Source of the DNA: Corynebacterium hansenii
GTDB taxonomy: Bacteria > Actinomycetota > Actinomycetes > Mycobacteriales > Mycobacteriaceae
DNA length: 64,000 bases
Direction: 5' to 3'
Assembly (NCBI RefSeq): GCF_030408795.1
Contig: NZ_CP047211.1
Span: 2,356,001 to 2,420,000, forward strand
The position numbers and the translations under genes were made by a program. Under the pieces are notes generated by a model. It worked only from the letters and a program-made list of their open reading frames with translations. It had not been told where the DNA came from and did not search any database. Shown in pieces: positions 60,561-64,000 of this stretch. Each line of letters begins with the position of its first letter. Position 1 is the first letter of the stretch.

Positions 60561-63548
60561 CTACTGCCCGTTCGCCTTCTGGTAGTCGGCGACGGCCTTG
60601 TCCAGATCCGCCAGCGCCTGGCCCTGGGCGGCGAAGTCGCCCTTCTCCTGGGCCGCCTTCAGGCGCTTGAGAATCTCGGAGATGCGGCCGGCGGCTTCGT
60701 CGCGCGCGGCGACGTCGACCTTCTTCTCCTCCTCCGGCTTCGGCGCACCGGCACCGGCCCCGGGCTTGGCGGCATCGCCGCCGGTCTCGCCGGGCATGGC
60801 GTTTTCCTCGCCGCGCTTGCGGGCGACGGCGCTGGAATCGATGCCCACCTGGCGCAGCGCCTCCGACAACGTGGGCGCGTAGCCGACCTCGCCGCGGTAG
60901 GACACGAGGATGCGCAGCAGCTTCGGGAACGCCGTCTCCTGCCCCTGGCGCTGCGTGTACACCGGCTCGACGTACAGGATCTCGCCGTCGCCCACGGGCA
61001 GCGTCAGCAGGTTGCCGTTGGTCACCACGTTGGTGCCCTCCAGCAGCGTGCGGTCCTGGGCGACCTCGTTGGCCGACATCATCGTGTCCTGCGCCTGCTT
61101 CGGGCCCATCGTCTGGGTGTTCGTCGGCAGGGCTCGGATGGTGATGCGCCCATAGGTCTCCGGATCCGACGACACCGCCATGTGCGCCGACAGGAACTCG
61201 CGCTCCAGGCCGCGGAAGGCGGAAATCAACTGGAAGCTTGAGCGGCCCGTCTTCGGGTCGGCCGCCACCACGTAGTACGGCGGCTGCGACAGGCCCTTGT
61301 CCTCCGGCGCGGTCGGGTCGCTGGGCACCGACCAGAAGGCGTCGTTGGTGAAGAAGATGCCCGGGTCGGACACGTGGTAGCGCGCCATCAGCTCACGCTG
61401 GACCTTGAACAGGTCCTCGGGGTAGCGCAGGTGCTGCTGCAGCGAGTCCGAGATCTCCGACTTCGGCTTGACGACGCCCGGGAACACGCCGCGCCACGCC
61501 TTGAGCACGGGATCGTTCTCGTCGAATTCGAAGAGCTCCACAGTGCCGTCGTACGCGTCGACGGTGGCCTTCACCGAGTTGCGGATGTAGCTGACCTCGC
61601 TGTTGGGCAGCGGCCGCGACGTGCCGTCCGGGTTCAGCGAATCCTGCGTCGCCTCCTGCAGGCTGGTGCGCTGCGAGTACGGCATCGACGCCAGCGTGGT
61701 GTAGCCGTCGACGATCCACTTGATCCGGCCGTCGATGACCGCAGGGTACGTGCGGGTGTCGGTGGTCAGCCACGGGGCGACCTTCTGCACGCGCTCGCGC
61801 GGGTCGCGCTCGTAGAGGATCTTCGACTCGGGGCCGACGCGGTCCGACAGCAGGATGTTGACTTCCTGGTAGCGCGTCGCGAACACCAGGCGCTCGAAGA
61901 GGTTGCCGATGTCGACGCCGCCCTTGCCGTCGTACGTGAAGTTCCGGCCGTCGGCGTCGTACTCGATGTCCGTGCCGTCGCCGGTACCGCCGACGATGGC
62001 GTAGTCGGCGTCGGAGTTGGCGATCACCGGGCCGTAGTAGATGCGGGGCTGCTCGAGGTTGAGGTTCATCCCGTTGGGGTCCTCGGACTCGAACAGGTCG
62101 GCCACGGTGTACAGCGGGTAGCCGCCGCGGGCGGAGCCCGCCTCGGTGGCGACCTCGTCGACCCGGTTGGCCGGGGCCGCGACGAAACCGTTGCCGTGCG
62201 TGTACACGGTGTGGCGGTTGATCCAGTCCTGCTGGTTGCCCTGCAGGGTCCGCGGGTTCAGCTCGCGGGCGGCGACGACGAAGTCCCGCATCTCGCCGTC
62301 GACCTGATAGCGGTCGATGGACAGCGACTCGGGGAAGCCGTAGAAGTTCTTCAGCTGGCGCTGCTGGGTGAATGTCGGCGACAGCACCTCGGGGTCGAGG
62401 ATGCGGATGTTCGCCAGGGTGTTGGTGTCCTGGGCGATGGACTCGGCGCCCTCCTCCTGCGAGGCGGCGTCCTCCTCCTTCTCGCCCGGCACGCCCCAGT
62501 TGCGCTCGACGCTGACCTTGTCGTCGGTCAGGCCGTAGTGGTAGCGCGTCGACTCGATGTTGCGGGCGATGTACTCCCGCTCCTTGGCGGCGCGGTTCGG
62601 CGACACCGAGAACTGCTCGACGACCAGCGGCCACGCCACGCCGATGATGCCCGCCGAGACGAGCATGAGCACCGTCGCCATCGCGGGGATGGCCAGGTTG
62701 CGCAGGAAGATCGACGCGAAGAACGCAGCGGCGACGACGATCGAGATGACCAGCAGCACGATCTTCGCCGGCAGGAGCGCATTGATGTCGGTGTAGGAGC
62801 CGCCGGTGAACGTCTGCTGGCGGTTGCCCAGCATGTCGTAGCGGTCGAGCCAGTAGGCGACGGCCTTGAGCAGCATGAACACGCCGGCCCACGACGCCAG
62901 CTGGGCGCGGGCCGCACCGGAGACGCGGGTCTTCTCGCCGGTGGTCGGGTTGCCGGCGCGGATGCCGCCGAGCATGTAGTGCGTGACCAGCGACAGCAGG
63001 AACGCCACGATCACCGCGAGGATGGCGGTGTCCACCAGGAACCGCCAGAACGGCAGATCGAAGGCGTAGAACCCGAGGTCCTTCTGGAACTGCGGGTCGG
63101 CCTTGCCGAACTCCCCGCCGTTGAGGAACAGCTGCACGGTGCGCCAGCCGGCCTGCCCGACCAGGCCGGCGAACAGGCCGAACACCAGCGGCACGCCGAG
63201 CAGGACCGGGCGGTGGGCCGATTCGACCATGCGGCGGTAGACGGCCTGGGGGCTCTGCGGGTCCATCGGGCCGGGATCGTCGGGGCGGTGGCGCCACGCC
63301 AGCCACATCGACAGGAAGACGACGCCGCCGACGAGCGCGCCGATGACGAAGAACAGAATGACCCTGGTCACCCACGTTTTGGCGAAGACGCCGCGGAAGC
63401 CCACCTCCCCGAACCACTGGAAATCGACGTAGACGTTGACGATGACGGGAACGAGCAAAGCAAGGATCGCGAGGATCATCACCGTGGTGGCGAGCCACCC
63501 CGGTCTCGGCATGCCCGTGCGGCCCAGTCTGGTCGGGCTGGTGGACAA
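60561..63548 (-). CDS. UPF0182 family membrane protein
   Basis: A 995-residue protein with about seven N-terminal spans in the first 310 residues (TTVMILAILALLVPVIVNVY; LFFVIGALVGGVVFLSMWLA; and others) and a very large extracytoplasmic part, ending in a helical Lys/Ala-rich tail. The long globular portion contains segments such as NILLSDRVGPESKILYERDP and WIVDGYTTLASMPYSQRTSL that are strongly conserved in UPF0182 proteins of actinobacteria. The function is not known. The start is a TTG at 63548 with AGGAG upstream; the first ATG is at residue 13. Confidence 0.9.
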   Translation of the reverse strand: MSTSPTRLGRTGMPRPGWLATTVMILAILALLVPVIVNVYVDFQWFGEVGFRGVFAKTWVTRVILFFVIGALVGGVVFLSMWLAWRHRPDDPGPMDPQSPQAVYRRMVESAHRPVLLGVPLVFGLFAGLVGQAGWRTVQLFLNGGEFGKADPQFQKDLGFYAFDLPFWRFLVDTAILAVIVAFLLSLVTHYMLGGIRAGNPTTGEKTRVSGAARAQLASWAGVFMLLKAVAYWLDRYDMLGNRQQTFTGGSYTDINALLPAKIVLLVISIVVAAAFFASIFLRNLAIPAMATVLMLVSAGIIGVAWPLVVEQFSVSPNRAAKEREYIARNIESTRYHYGLTDDKVSVERNWGVPGEKEEDAASQEEGAESIAQDTNTLANIRILDPEVLSPTFTQQRQLKNFYGFPESLSIDRYQVDGEMRDFVVAARELNPRTLQGNQQDWINRHTVYTHGNGFVAAPANRVDEVATEAGSARGGYPLYTVADLFESEDPNGMNLNLEQPRIYYGPVIANSDADYAIVGGTGDGTDIEYDADGRNFTYDGKGGVDIGNLFERLVFATRYQEVNILLSDRVGPESKILYERDPRERVQKVAPWLTTDTRTYPAVIDGRIKWIVDGYTTLASMPYSQRTSLQEATQDSLNPDGTSRPLPNSEVSYIRNSVKATVDAYDGTVELFEFDENDPVLKAWRGVFPGVVKPKSEISDSLQQHLRYPEDLFKVQRELMARYHVSDPGIFFTNDAFWSVPSDPTAPEDKGLSQPPYYVVAADPKTGRSSFQLISAFRGLEREFLSAHMAVSSDPETYGRITIRALPTNTQTMGPKQAQDTMMSANEVAQDRTLLEGTNVVTNGNLLTLPVGDGEILYVEPVYTQRQGQETAFPKLLRILVSYRGEVGYAPTLSEALRQVGIDSSAVARKRGEENAMPGETGGDAAKPGAGAGAPKPEEEKKVDVAARDEAAGRISEILKRLKAAQEKGDFAAQGQALADLDKAVADYQKANGQ

Positions 63549-63664
63549 GGGGTCTCCTAGTCGTTACGGGTTGTTGTCGTTACGGTTTGTTCAGTCTCCC
63601 CTACTCTATTGAAAAACCCCCTGGGGCAAACCCCATTGGTTTCCGCCGACCAGAAAGCGCCGCC

Positions 63665-64000
63665 ATGCCCGACGATCGCACCCTGTCCCCGCAGGCCCTC
63701 AACCGCGCCGTGCGCGAGGCCGTCGATTTCGTCCACGCCGAAGGGTGGGACGCGCCGCCGACGCTGTTCGCGCTGGTGCCCACCGAACTCGTCGCCGACG
63801 CGCTCGACCCGGACCTGCTCGACGAGTCGCCGCTGACGGTCGTCGTGCAGGAGGACCTGCCGGAGGGCATCGACGGCGGTTCGCCCGAACTGTCCGACTT
63901 CATCGCGCGCACGTCGTGGCCGGAGGGCGTCGTCGGGGCGGTGCTGGCGCAGGAGATCCTCATCGTCGCGCCGGAGGACGCCGACTCCGTCGAGGGGCTC
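63665..64000 (+). CDS. PPA1309-family protein, N-terminal part (runs off right edge)
   Basis: The visible 112 residues start MPDDRTLSPQALNRAVREAV and contain FVHAEGWDAPPTLFALVPTE, VVVQEDLPEGIDG, SDFIARTSWPEGVVGAVLAQ and EILIVAPEDAD. This is the signature of a conserved actinobacterial family of unknown function that lies divergent from UPF0182 genes, as here. TACTCT near 63602-63607 overlaps the opposite gene's TAGAGT box. Confidence 0.85.
   Translation, partial: MPDDRTLSPQALNRAVREAVDFVHAEGWDAPPTLFALVPTELVADALDPDLLDESPLTVVVQEDLPEGIDGGSPELSDFIARTSWPEGVVGAVLAQEILIVAPEDADSVEGL

Overview
The window is high-GC actinobacterial DNA. Gene content and order point to a Corynebacterium-like member of the Mycobacteriales: glmU-prs-rplY-pth, prfB next to ftsE-ftsX, hisN, an FMN-riboswitch-controlled ribM, a gapB-type GAPDH with an N-terminal extension, a UPF0182/PPA1309 pair, and a six-gene operon with the layout of the diphtheria-type ciu siderophore system. 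At least 17 genes have a TANNNT box 6-8 nt before the start codon, which suggests abundant leaderless transcripts; several starts were chosen on that basis.

Positions 1 to about 13,800 are the right-hand part of a temperate prophage. A tyrosine integrase (12589-13704) lies next to a candidate attR that resembles the 3' end of a tRNA. The lysogeny module (XRE repressor, ImmA-type peptidase, HIRAN-like membrane protein, integrase) runs rightward. It diverges from a leaderless leftward transcript that starts with a Cro-like protein and a Rha/KilAC antirepressor. Further left is a tightly overlapping leftward operon of about 22 mostly tiny genes: a NrdH-like redoxin, a clamp-like protein, a WhiB-like protein, an HNH-containing replication-type protein and, at the left edge, the start of a second HNH endonuclease. 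Structural genes must lie outside the window.

Positions 13,972 to 22,119 hold housekeeping genes: MFS transporter, glmU, prs, a GNAT acetyltransferase, rplY, an AI-2E-type permease and pth. Positions 22,201 to 31,000 hold the leftward iron-siderophore operon. It runs from a substrate-binding lipoprotein through two permeases, an ATPase and a double-domain IucA/IucC synthetase to an MFS exporter. DtxR-like boxes lie before the first gene and before the synthetase gene. Positions 31,120 to 44,170 hold gapB, a drug-type ABC exporter, a cupin, prfC, an SDR, an MTA/SAH-nucleosidase-like gene, an aldehyde dehydrogenase, a Cof-type HAD phosphatase, ribM and its FMN riboswitch.

Positions 44,278 to 64,000 hold a YwiC-like protein, a MinD-like ATPase, a Nei glycosylase, an enoyl-CoA-hydratase-family hydrolase, ppk2, map, ftsX-ftsE, prfB, two inositol-monophosphatase-family genes (the second is hisN), a Lys-rich Cys-motif protein behind a DtxR-like box, a secreted serine protease, a Tat-exported cholesterol-oxidase-like flavoprotein, the initiator tRNA, a UPF0182 membrane protein and a truncated PPA1309-family gene.

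Two unusual features run through the chromosomal part. One is a recurring 11-mer, GCTTTGCGACG, in gene gaps. The other is a set of short tandem duplications in gene gaps, many of which copy the stop codon of the adjacent gene. Larger inverted-repeat elements also occur as pairs.
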